Shown here in pieces: positions 34,001 through 45,100 of a DNA stretch of 64,000 nucleotides; positions within the stretch are counted from its first letter, which is position 1, and each line of letters begins with the position of its first letter. Source of the stretch: Piscicola geometra (taxonomy: Eukaryota > Annelida > Clitellata > Hirudinida > Piscicolidae). The translations under genes were made by a program, and so were the position numbers. The DNA lies in the NCBI GenBank assembly GCA_943735955.1, contig OX030959.1, forward strand, positions 1,011,225 through 1,075,224, given 5' to 3'. The notes below the pieces were generated by a model. That model was given only the letters and a program-made list of their open reading frames with translations. It searched no databases and was not told where the DNA came from.

Positions 34001-35427
34001 ACCTCCACCACTGCACTACTGCACTACTCCACCACCTCCACCACCTCCACCATCTCCACCACTGCACCACTGCACCCACCCTGATTCGTTCAGCTCTGAT
34101 GTCGAGCAGTTGCGCATAGCGGTCCAACTCACACTGCATCTCCCTCTTGCTGCTCTCCATCTTCCTCGTCACCAACTCGGTCTGCATGCATGATTAAGAA
34201 GCCAAATCAGATCACGTCTCAACCACAACTATAATAATATAACAACCTCCACACCATCACCAACCTTTACACCATCACCAACCTCCACACCATCACCAAC
34301 CTCCACACCCCACTCCAACCTCTGGACAACACACCCCAACACACCATTACATAACATAACAGCCTCAACACATCAACCTTCACACACTAGTCTCCACGCA
34401 ACAACCTCCACATTTACCGCTACCGGCACCAGAACCAGCACACGCACAAGCACAACGCCAAAACAACCAGAAGCATACTGCACACGCACAAGCACAAAAC
34501 AACCAGAAGCACACTGCACAAGCACCACCCCAAAACAACCAGAGCCACACTGTACAGGCAGCACCCCAAAACAACCAGAGCCACACTGTACAGGCAGCAC
34601 CCCAAAACAACCAGAACCACCTTGTACAGGCAGCACCCACCTCGGCCTGGTAGTCCTTGTTGAGTCGGTGCTGGATCAGGAGCATCTTCCTCGTCTTCTC
34701 CAACTCGTCGATCGCGTCCTTCAGCTGACACTTCACCTCACGCACTTCCTTCGCAATTTCTGAAAACCACAAGATCCATTTTTGAAGGATTTCTGATTTA
34801 ATTTAGTTATGTTTTCGGAAAAAATGAGTTAAAACAAAATAGTAAAATCTTGTTTCAATTTGTTTAGGCTGAAAGTTAAAACTTCTTAAAAGCGACTGTA
34901 ACTGAAATGGACCTCACAAAGGCTTCAAATGTCATCTGAAATCATACAACCATCGTTAGCAACACCAACCGTCTCTGTGGGAGGGGGAGGGCACGGGTGG
35001 GTGGAAGTCTCCATACGTGTTTCCAGCCTTCCTCGCCTTCACCAGCGCCAACGCCTCGATGAACTCGCCATGCTCCAGCACTCCTGACTGTGTTTGAGGA
35101 GGGTTGTTGCTGCACTGATGCTCTTCTTGTTACCCATCACTTATGCGCCATTGTGTCCATCGAGCCGTGGAGCAATTGATGAGAAAGGATTATGTAACAC
35201 AAGGAGAAATTTAAAGAATTGCAATGAAAAAATGGTACTAAAATATTGTGAAAGATAACAAGTATCAAGTAGTAACATTCAAGAAAGCAACAGCAACAAC
35301 ATGAGCACATTATCGTCAAAGAGGGCAGCCTTCTCCCTCATCGCCTCCATCTCCTTCTGCAACTCACACCTCTCCCTCTTCACCTCTTCACACTCCCTCA
35401 CTGAATCCTCCTTCTCTCCTGTAGGGT

Positions 35428-35492
<65 letters not shown>

Positions 35493-35493
35493 T

Positions 35494-35546
<53 letters not shown>

Positions 35547-38500
35547 AATCATCATCATCACCATCATGATCATGATCATCGTCATCGTCATCATCATCAT
35601 CATCAGTGCAACGTCTTCACACGCATCATCGTGGCTATGGCCTCTTCTAATCATCTCTCAAACCTCCATTTCCAATAAACCCCTCCATTACTTAAAACGA
35701 CCATCATCGTAGTTTTTACTCTCGCAATCCACAACAATTCTTACCATTGATACAATACAATACAATAAAATACAATAAAATACAATAAAATACAATAAAA
35801 TTCAATAAAATACAATACAATACAATAAAATACAATAAAATACAATACAATACAATACAATAAAATACAATACAATACAATACAATACAATATAATACAA
35901 TACAATACAATACAATACAATACAATAAAATACAATAAAATACAATAAAATACAATAAATACAATACAATACAATAAAATACAATAAAATACAATACAAT
36001 ACAATACAATAAAATACAATACAATACAATACAATATAATACAATACAATACAATACAATACAATACAATAAAATACAATAAAATACAATACAATACAAT
36101 AAAATACAATACAATACAATACAATATAATAAAATACAATACAATACAATAAAATACAATAAAATACAATAAAGTACAATAAAATACAATAAAATACAAT
36201 AAAATACAATAAATACAATAAAATACAATAAAATACAATAAAATACAATAAAATACAATAAAATACAATAAAATACAAAAAAATATAATAAAATACAATA
36301 AAATACAATAAAATACAATAAAATATAATAAAATACAATAAAATACAATAAAATACAATATAATACAATAAAAGACAATACAATAAAATACAATACAATA
36401 CAATAAAATGCAATACAATAGAACACAATACAATACAATACCACACACTCCTCATCTTGCTCTTCTCTCCCTCCCTGCATACTTCTCTCCTGCGTCATCT
36501 TCTCGAGCAGATCTTCCCGGTTCAGCAACTCGGCCTTCATGGCGGCCTCCATCTGCGCCAGTTGGATGCGCAAGGAGGTTTCCCGCTTCTGAGAGTCGAT
36601 GTCGATCCGTCCTGGAGGCAGAGCTTGGAGAAGGAGGGAGGGTGGGGGTGGGGTGGGGTGGGTTAGTTAGTGTGTGTGTGGTGTTGAAACGTTTGAGAAA
36701 CTTTTCAGAAGAGGATGGTGTGTGTGGAAAGTAAGTGAACTTAATGACTTTAGTGGATACAAGTAAAGCGTTCAGTAACTAATCTAAAAGTCTCAAACTT
36801 TCGACTCCCCGTGAACCCTCTCTGAGCCACTCATGCAACGGCAACAAAGACGAGCACCTTGTGAGCGTGTCTCGAGAGCCTTCTGCACGAGGTTGTTGTT
36901 GCTCTCCTTCAACAGCAGACACTCCCTCTGCAACGCCCTCACCTGCGTCTCCAGCTGCAAGTGGTCGGTGTGCTGTCTTTAAATACCTTTCATGCGGCTC
37001 CTTTGCTGCCATGGCAACAACAGTTGAGAAGCACTCAGATGATTGGAATGGGGTTACGGTATTCACTTTTTTTGGTTACGGGCCTGTATTCATAACTAAC
37101 AAATCATCTTCGAAATACCGAAAAATAAAAACTAATAAACAATTAAATCAAAATGTTCAGCTGTTTCTCAACTTGCAACCTCGTCGACGGCATAGTGGTT
37201 GCCGGAGTGCTGTTGCAACTGCATGCTGACTTCATTGAAGCGATCTCGCTGCTCCTTCAACTCCCGATTGAGACTCTCGATCTCCAAGACGGCGTCCTCG
37301 TTGCTCTTCTTCAGCGCGATGCTCTTCTGTCAGGGGTGGTGGAGAGAGCGTGTTGAGGGAATGTTGGTGTTTGGAAAGATATGGGGATGATGGTGGTGGT
37401 GGTGATGGTGATGACAACGATGATGATGACAACGATGATGATGATGGGGATGATTTGTTAGCTGCAGATAGCTTTGAGAAGCAATTGAAAGATTATAAAG
37501 AAAACAAAAAATGAAGCTTCAAAGTGAACCTGTTCGAGACTCTGAAACTGGTCCAGTAACTGGTTGAACTTGGCCTCCTTTTCTCTGTTCTCCCTTCCCT
37601 CTAGAGGAGCCGCAGCACTCACCACCCTCTCATGCTGCTGTTGTTGCAGTTGCTGTTGTTGCTGTTGTTGCATGTTGCTTCGAAGAAGGCTCACTTCGTC
37701 CTGATGTTTCTGTTCGCTCACTTCCATCTTCAAGTCATCGGGTGTTTGTGTGCATTTATCGCTGCTTCTAATATGAGTCTATGAGTTATATGATGCTGAA
37801 TACGTGGTAATTAGTGTTGCAAATTTGGTACGTTAATCAATTAAGAGGTCTGCTTTGTAACTGTTGAAAAGTTACCTAATGGCGTTTTACATTTACAATA
37901 ATTAGGGTGAACGGGTAGCCGAGTCGGCAATGATCTCGGCTTGACCATTAATGAAAGGTCCTAGGTTCAAGTGCAACCAATGCCCTAGTAACCCAAAGGC
38001 GCAAATGAAAATATGCAGCCTAAGTGGCCTGGAAGCTCGTTCGGGTTATACGCCACTATAATAATGCTCGTCATTATTATTATTATTATAATAATTTAAA
38101 TCTTGTTTAACAAAGTCTTAAAAGCATGGGGGACTTTCTGCTGCAGTCTGCTGATGATCGTCTCGTAATCGCTCATTCTCGCGTCGTGGGTCTGCATCAG
38201 CTTCTCTCTGAGGGGTTCATGAACAGATTGGGTGCCTGCAATCCTTTGGGAACTTTCATTTAATTCATCAAAAAAGTAATGAAACTATATAGAAAGTAGA
38301 TATTCAACTATTTAAAAAAACTGTTTTTGATTTAAAACTAATCAACCCACATCTCAGCTTGGTGCTCCAGTGACTTGGCGTCGAGCTCAGGTGATGTTCC
38401 CACGCCCCTTTCAACGACACAACATTTCAAATTAGAAAGCTCAAGACGCCATACTATCTCTAAATTTTAATAATTGATCATTGAAATAATCATTGTGAGA

Positions 38501-40744
38501 AACCGACAATAATAGTATTAATTAGTAATAGGGAGATAATTAATTAGTAATTAATTAGTAATAATAATTATTAAATATATATAATTAATAAATATATATA
38601 ATTAATAAATATATATAATTAATAAATATATATAATTAATAAATATATATAATTAATAAATATATATAATTAATAAATATATATAATTAATAAATATATA
38701 TAATTAATAAATATATATAATTAATAAATATATATAATTAATAAATATATATAATTAATAAATATATATAATTAATAAATATATATAATTAATAAATATA
38801 TATAATTAATAAATATATAATTAATAAATATATATAATTAATAAATATATATAATTAATAAATATATATAATTAATAAATATATCTAATTAATAAATATA
38901 TCTAATTAATAAATATATCTAATTAATAAATATATCTAATTAATAAATATATCTAATTAATAAATATATCTAATTAATAAATATATCTAATTAATAAATA
39001 TATCTAATTAATAAATATATCTAATTAATAAATATATCTAATTAATAAATATATATAATTAATTAATAAATATATATATATATGATAATAAATAAATAAA
39101 TATATATATATATATAATAATTAATAAATATATATACAGCAATTTAAAAGTAGGTATAATTTCCTAAAACTTACAAACATGAACGCCTAAATTGCCATAC
39201 CAGCCACTCATCACATTGTGTAAAACCCAACTAGAGACCGACCGAAACAGATATTTTTATTTCGGCCGAAACCGAAATTAGGCCGAAATTAAAATCCCAT
39301 TTTCGGCCGAAACCGAAATTGAGCCGAAATTGAATATCAATTTTTGGCCGAAACCGAAATTAAACCGAAATTGTAATCAGATTTTCGGCCGAAACCGAAG
39401 CCGAAACCGAAATTTTTTCCAACTTTTATTAAAAATGAAAAAATAGTATTTAACGATGACAATGCCAGTTTAATAAGTAAATCCAAACAAGCGTATATTT
39501 TAAGCCAAAAAATAAAATTTATTGTTGTTGACAGGCTTTGCTTTGGTCAGACTGACATTTTGTAAAAAACTTCCAAATAGGATTCAACGACATTCTCACA
39601 ATTTATTTTTGAATTAATTAATCGAAGCCAAATCTTCTCGTTCTTTCGACTTATATTTCAAAGCATGGATATCTAGAATTCCACATGCTTGTATATCTTA
39701 TTCGAATAATGTGTGTGTGTGTGTGTTTGTGTGTTAGTGTGTGTGTGTGTGTGTGTACCTCTAATAAATCGACCCTCTGGATCATTGCCAAAGATGCATT
39801 TAACTTTCCCATCACATCTAATAGATATCTAATAGAAATGAGAATCGAACCCAAACTTAATAATTCAAATTCGATTGAGGATATACAGATGCATACTTTT
39901 GACAATAACATTTTTTTAAACAAATGTTTTAAGAAATAGAATTTGTTTAAAAAAAGTTTTGTTAAATATCATCATTGAACGTATGCCAATTACTTAAATT
40001 TCAAATAAATGATTGTTGTTCCAGATGCTTGTATATGTTATTCGAATAATTAGTCTGATGACACCCATAAATCAATCAACCACGATAACTAATAGATATC
40101 TAATAGAGAATCGAATCCGAACTTAATAGTTCGATTGAGAATACAGATATATCACATAAACTAAATAAATAAATAAAAATTTCGGTTTTTCGGTAAATAT
40201 GAGATCCATTTCGGCCGAAACCGAAATTGAGCCGAAATTACAAAATTATTTTCGGCCGAAACCGAAAAATTGCCGAAATTGTAAAATTAGATTCGGCCGA
40301 AACCAAAAAATTGCCGAAACTAAAAAAATTGGCAATTTCGGCGCCGAAACCGAAACCGAACCGAATTTCGGTCGGTCTCTAAACCCAACCCTAACCCTAA
40401 CCCTAACCCTATCCCTAAATACCTTTCAGCGATGTCTTTACACGGCTTTGGCAGCATGCCTTTGAGTTTGGTGCTGGTGAGAAAAGTTGAGGATTTTAGT
40501 TTAATGGTATGATGCATTTGAAACTTTCCCACTTGCTCAAAATGTAGTATTCTACAAACAGTTCCCTTGTAACTATGTTATTATCATTATGACATAAGCA
40601 TATAATAGCTATCCCGTCATCATATAATCATCACCATGATTACCTGGAGAGTTTTTTGGGCTGGATGACCATCTTGATGTTCCTGATCAACTCTGGATCT
40701 ATCTCGTGTTTGACCACGCCCTGTTCACCAAAAGTTGATCAAGA

Positions 40745-40815
<71 letters not shown>

Positions 40816-41688
40816 CGAAGATGACGATGCTGAGGACAGCAATAACCATAACAAAGAGGATGATGATTATGAGTGTACATTCAAAACTCCATGCACACAA
40901 GCACAGCAAGCGACGAACGCTGTTGACTCTGGAGCCGACGTAGGCATACGCGGTGTTGCCAGCGTACTGAGCTATGGACGTGTGCTCTTTCTGCAGACTC
41001 AACTGTTGACGATGCACGCGTCGAGAGTATTATAACAGTTTGTGAAGTTTGGTTTAGTCTAATAATTTCTTCTCAGATTTATAAAGCGATTAAATGATAC
41101 CTTCGCTTTCAGTTGTTCATTGTTCTTTTCGAGAGAGCGAATCTTTTCTTGTTGCAGTGCAAGTTGCTCGGTGTAATGGCTTTCAGGGTAGCTCAAACCT
41201 TCAAGTTTGGAACGAAGAATATCAAACTAGAGTCCAGAAACTTATACAAATGAATATTAACTTAACTTCTACTTGACTCAGTTTTAAACAGATGCCAAAT
41301 ACTAGCACGATAAATGATCATTGAGGCATGACTCAATAAAGCAGCCACCATTGGCATCAGCTAGAAGCCTCCTCCTGTCCTGCTCCAGTCTCGTTTGTAT
41401 GGTGCTCAGTCTCTTCACGTCTTCATCCCTTTTCCTGCCGTACTTCTTGAGGACAATGTTTTCGTCGAAGATACTCACATACCTGTCCTCCAACTCCTGC
41501 CTGTCCATCTTACTCAACGCCTTCCTGTTCACCGCTGACCTCATGCCTGCATCGTGGTAAAACATATATTCACAATTTGTAAATATTCATATTTCATAAA
41601 TATGTAAATTGATAGTCAGTTGTTCTACCAATCCTGCTGCGATGTACTCACTCGTCTTTACTTCAGTGTCTCTCACTGGACTTTCCAT
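22039..41688 (-). CDS. RPGRIP1L: RPGRIP1L (ciliary transition-zone scaffold, fantom/NPHP8 orthologue)
   Basis: RPGRIP1L organises the ciliary transition zone and contains N-terminal coiled coils, two C2 domains and a C-terminal RPGR-interacting domain. All are visible here in order on the minus strand. First exon: [12 protein letters not shown] from 41688. The family-specific N-terminal helix [20 protein letters not shown] is at about 41510-41450. Coiled-coil exons run from 41200 to 34080, including [19 protein letters not shown] and [29 protein letters not shown] and [12 protein letters not shown] follow at 33860-33715. The first C2 spans about 33540-27860 (ending [17 protein letters not shown]). 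The second C2 spans about 27310-25050 ([30 protein letters not shown]). The RPGR-interacting domain is at 24310-22039 ([40 protein letters not shown]). The stop is TAA at 22041-22039. A 16-residue Asn/Asp-rich segment is tandemly duplicated near 24350-24470. It is head to head with KIF9. Orthology is firm; exact exon edges are approximate. Confidence 0.93.
22560..23330 (+). mobile_element. non-LTR retrotransposon (LINE) reverse transcriptase remnant
   Basis: The plus strand carries broken frames of a LINE polymerase: [39 protein letters not shown], then after frameshifts the C-terminal [19 protein letters not shown] and [20 protein letters not shown]. These are typical RTE-type LINE motifs. 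It sits antisense in the last intron of RPGRIP1L and is dead. Confidence 0.82.
25921..26696. mobile_element. piggyBac-like element, copy B, with TTAA ends
   Basis: The element is flanked by TTAA (25921-25924 and 26693-26696). Its terminal inverted repeats are CCCTTAAGAGCCC and GGGCTCTTATGGG, matching at 12 of 13 positions. The inside on the plus strand keeps decayed piggyBac-transposase-like segments ([23 protein letters not shown]). It lies in an RPGRIP1L intron. Copy A at 36-702 is the same family in the opposite orientation. Confidence 0.82.
28313..32680. repeat. 4.4-kb TTGGATGGATGG satellite with higher-order structure
   Basis: About 4370 bp built from a 12-bp unit (TTGGATGGATGG) with sparse variants (TTTGATGG, TAGGATGG, GATTGTTGG, GATGAATGG). 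The TAGGATGG variant recurs at 29434, 29782, 30154, 30466 and 31078, spacings of 348, 372, 312 and 612 bp, all multiples of 12. The end module around 29083-29190 recurs about 3481 bp later at 32564-32675. The whole array lies in one intron of RPGRIP1L, starting about 10 bases upstream of the 3' splice site at 28302. The long W-M-D-G / W-M-V-G open frames, up to 873 codons, are artefacts: no unit contains a stop. Confidence 0.97.
33245..33418. repeat. GAT/AAT microsatellite
   Basis: Degenerate (GATGATAAT)n in an RPGRIP1L intron, ending about 4 bp before the donor of the exon at about 33425-33540. Confidence 0.85.
34430..34640. repeat. 36-bp minisatellite in an RPGRIP1L intron
   Basis: About five copies of a unit containing CCAAAACAACCAGARCCACA and a CTGTACAGGCAGCAC segment, next to the exon encoding [18 protein letters not shown]. 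Confidence 0.85.
35429..35603. repeat. (ATC)n microsatellite
   Basis: About 175 bp of ATC with few interruptions, directly next to the RPGRIP1L exon at about 35305-35420. Confidence 0.95.
35750..36440. repeat. ATACAATAAA satellite
   Basis: About 690 bp of alternating ATACA/ATAAA 5-bp units in an RPGRIP1L intron, ending a few bases from the donor of the exon encoding [20 protein letters not shown]. Leu-Tyr-Cys-Ile frames are artefacts. Confidence 0.95.
37005..37018. promoter_or_regulatory. intronic sequence matching the RFX X-box
   Basis: GCTGCCATGGCAAC matches RYYNYY-NN-RRNRAC at every position and is one base from the canonical palindrome. It lies in an RPGRIP1L intron. Function is unknown and a chance match is possible. 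Confidence 0.35.
37909..38095 (+). mobile_element. tRNA-derived SINE, family 1, short ATT tail
   Basis: The element starts GGGTGAACGGGTAGCCGAGT (A-box-like), carries GGTTCAAGTGC (B-box-like) about 60 bp on, and ends in a short ATT tail. A near-identical copy is at 52193-52890. Box order and tail are those of a tRNA-derived SINE. It lies antisense in an RPGRIP1L intron. Confidence 0.8.
38570..39135. repeat. 17-bp AT-rich satellite
   Basis: About 30 copies of TAATTAATAAATATATA. In the block 38880-39050 a T-to-C variant (ATATCT) has spread through about ten successive units, a clear sign of local homogenisation. Confidence 0.95.
39232..40381. mobile_element. non-autonomous hAT-type DNA transposon
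   Basis: The element of about 1150 bp has perfect 16-bp terminal inverted repeats (TAGAGACCGACCGAAA) and an 8-bp target-site duplication AACCCAAC at 39224-39231 and 40382-40389; 8-bp duplications are typical of hAT transposons. Both subterminal regions carry clusters of TTTCGGCCGAAA palindromes and GCCGAAATT motifs, likely transposase-binding sites. The interior holds two diverged direct repeats about 340 bp apart (ATGCTTGTATATCTTATTCG at about 39687 and a variant at 40025). No transposase frame is seen. The right flank is telomere-type repeat. It lies in an RPGRIP1L intron. Confidence 0.88.
40382..40420. repeat. interstitial telomere-like (CCCTAA)n tract
   Basis: AACCCAACCCTAACCCTAACCCTAACCCTATCCCTAAA directly follows the hAT-type element. 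It is CCCTAA repeat, the complement of TTAGGG, with two variant units. Confidence 0.92.
40745..40815. repeat. (GAT)n microsatellite
   Basis: About 70 bp of pure GAT repeat in an RPGRIP1L intron. Confidence 0.95.
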
Positions 41689-42166
41689 CTTATAGATTCT
41701 ATATTCACAGTCAATTTTTGACTTTTTCAAAAACTTGAATAAAATTAATTAAAATTAATCCAATATATAAATTATTTAATGCATTTTATTAAACGAAAGT
41801 ACATTAAGATAGATTAGCTCAGCAAGAACCAATTAGTTGTTTTGCTTAGCAACGGTAGGAAAGAGGGATGGCTATTGTAATATTTCAGTTTCGTTTGTGA
41901 ACTGAAGCAAAAAAAGTATTAATGAATTAATTATTTTGAATGACTTATTAAAATGTATTTTAATCCAAATAAATGTTCACATGGAGTAGAATAAACGTTT
42001 CCTAGGTAACTGAACTTTAATATTTAACTGAATATGGAATATGAATGACGGCTGGATACTCTGTTTCTAATAATAAATTTTGTTTATTTTGATCGGAATC
42101 TGCGAGTTACTGCATTGTTAGCTCTAAAAATTTACTATTACTTTTGGAACTATCTTAACTGCAAAA
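41689..42166. promoter_or_regulatory. putative bidirectional promoter of RPGRIP1L and KIF9
   Basis: Only 478 bp separate the start codons of the divergent RPGRIP1L (-) and KIF9 (+) genes. The interval has a perfect X-box match (41997-42010), a second site with one mismatch (41841-41853) and a CCAAT motif at 41829-41833. Transcription starts are not known. Confidence 0.65.
41997..42010. promoter_or_regulatory. RFX X-box
   Basis: GTTTCCTAGGTAAC fits the X-box consensus RYYNYY-N(1-3)-RRNRAC at every defined position and is largely palindromic. RFX factors bind such sites to switch on ciliary genes. It lies 157 bp upstream of the KIF9 start and 309 bp upstream of the RPGRIP1L start. Confidence 0.7.
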
Positions 42167-45100
42167 ATGCCTTCAGGTTTGTAACAATAGCAAGTTCTAA
42201 ATCTTCGGACATTTATAATTTAAGGACAACATATCTTCAGAAATTTTTTGTTTTTTTATTTTGAACATAATTTATAGAAACTAAAATGTCTATAGTGGCA
42301 ATTATGGCAGCCAATAATATATGTTTTAAATAATACCTATATTTTCATACATTATACATTTTAAAATATCCAAATATTTTTTAAAAAAAGTATTTCATTT
42401 GTAAAAAATATTTATAAAAGAATAATCACTCTTTGAATTACAGAAAGAGTAAAATGCTGGGCTCGCATAAGGCCAACCAACAAATTTTCCAACGAAACAT
42501 TTAAAATCCAACCAGATTTGAAGGCTAGAACCTTTTTATTCAATACCCCTACTACTTCCACTAGTTCTCCTACTTTTTGAAGTTTTAGTATCAAAACATA
42601 AAAACCTGATCCAAACCACTTTTTTGAACGCAGACTTTGAACGTTTTCAGCAAGGACTACAGCACGAACAGTTCTTCAAACCCGATCGGCGTCAGCTGGA
42701 GCTTCCCCTTGGACGGAGTGCTTCACAACGCCTCCCAAGAAACTCTCTACGACGCTGTCGTCAAAGAAACCGCCTGTCATGTCTTTGCTGGATACAACGG
42801 TGAATCGAGTGGAGTCGTTTCGAACAAAACTTCAAATTTTTTCAGCAATAGTAGTATAATTTATCTTTTTCAAAACACACTAATACATCCACCCCACCAC
42901 CATCCAAGGCTGCGTGATGTGCTACGGACAGACGGGCTCTGGCAAAACGTTCACGATGACAGGTCTTGCTGAGGACTTCGAGAACAGGGGCATCACCCCT
43001 CGAGCCATCCACCACGCCTTCCAGCAAGCTTCCTGCGACCCCAGCAGATGTTATCAGTTCATGTTTGTGCCGACGTTTTTAAAATTCGTTTTTGGATTTA
43101 ATATTTATGTTTTGGAGCTTTGAATGATCTGCTAAAACTTCGATCGGTTCTAACTATCTTTAATCCACTTTTGACGCCGCAGGGTTTCCTACGTGCAGAT
43201 CTACAATGAGACCATTTATGACTTGTTGAGCACTTCAAATCACTCAAACGATAAAAACAACAAAAGCATCAATAATAACAACTGCAACAACAACAACGAA
43301 GAGAACGAAAATTATCAAAAAACAGAAGCTAAAAAGAACCAAACTAACGACGACTTAGACAACATCAAGTTCAACACCAGCACAAACGTCAACAACAACT
43401 GCTGCAACGACTTTACGGGCGAAAACAACAAAGTGAAGCGCTTAAGAGGTGTGAAGATAAAGGAGATGGCAGGGTGTGTGCTGGTGCCTCACCTGAAGGT
43501 GTTGTGCGTCAGCAACGAAGACGAAGCCCTCAACCTCCTCTTCGAGGTTGGTCTTCTCACTGGCAGGTAGTTCAAACAGTAGATCACTTACTCGCCATAT
43601 CAAAGATTTTGGTTTCAAAACCACTCAATGACGAAATTATGATATTCAACTGCAGTGATGTGTGATTTAAAAGCATTACAGCACCCACCTTGATCTCCCA
43701 GGGAGAAGTCAACAGAGCCATAGCTGCTCACAAGTTAAACAGTCACTCTTCGAGATCACACTGCATCTTCACCATCTACGTTCAGGTTCGTTTCTCATTT
43801 TTTTCCTTTTCTCTCTTTCGTTCTCCTCTTTCTCCGTGCTGCACCCATAATTACAAAGGAACTCCCAACAAACCTTTCACGCTGAATTTTGGAGGTTGAA
43901 CCTCACATTCCATCATCTTCTCTCAAACGGCCAGAGCTCCTCTTTGGTGGAATCGGATGCAGGCTACAGATTCAGCAAGCTACACTTGGTCGATTTGGCG
44001 GGCTCCGAGAGGATTAAAAAAACAAATGTGGTTTGAAGAACTTGAAAAATAAAATTGTAAAATATGATTTAACTTTAACAATATTAACATCACACAATCA
44101 CCAGACTGCCATCACACTGCATAACACAACCACTACATTCACATACCACAATACACTGCCATTACACTGCCACCACAGTCAGAGGGGAAGATCCGACAAG
44201 AAGCGAGCTACATCAACAAGTCGTTGGTCTTCCTCGAGCAAGTGGTGATCGCAGCCAGTCGCAGAAGGGGCGGTCACATCCCGTTCCGGCAGTCGAAACT
44301 CACGCACTACCTCAAGGACAGCATCGGAGGTGCCTGCAGAGTCCTCTTCATTGCCAACGTCTACGGAGACTCCAAGCACACTGAAGAAACCGTTCGTTTA
44401 AATAAACATATTTTTAAATTTATGTTTTTCTTTTTTTCCTGCCTCTAAATTTATTTTATAAAGGCCTAGGTTTTTTCCCCTGAGGGGGGGACCTGTTTGA
44501 ACTGTATTAATTTGTTTTTCTATTCTTTGTGGTCTCAGTTGAATGCTCCCAGGCACTTGAGACCTTTCTAAACCACCTCTTCTCACGTCTTTTTGACCTA
44601 CTCAGTCCCTTCGTTTCTGAAACCTTCATTCTTCTCACTCTGCTGATACACCAAAAATCACCTCCCACATACCCTAACCACCTCATACTTTTTGGTTGCA
44701 GTACAGCACCAATATTCTGGATTTTCATCATTTGTTGGAGGTGTAATGAAGTGATGAAATTTTTTGATTTGATGTTGCACATCGAGCGGATCATAGCCTG
44801 TTTGTTGCGTTGAAGGCGGTTGATTGTTTCTGTGGTGACAGCCCAAGTCTCAAAGGCGTGTAAAATTGTACTCCTCATACATGCGGTGTACATACGACTT
44901 GTGGTTGGAAGTGGAAGGTGTCAGTGTGTCAGTAGAGGAAGAAGTCGACGAAATCTTCTCCACGCGCACTTGCATCGGATTGTGGCAGCATCCTCACAGC
45001 CTCCACCTGCAGACACCATGTCACTTAAGTAGCAGAATTCAGGAACGACTTCAAGTTTGCCTTCATCAACAAAAACTTCAAGCATCTTCCGTCTATCGGT

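Noticed and set aside
35716..36573. Leu-Tyr-Cys-Ile repeat membrane-like protein
   Set aside because: It is an artefact of the ATACAATAAA satellite; only the last part (36640-36450) is a real RPGRIP1L exon.
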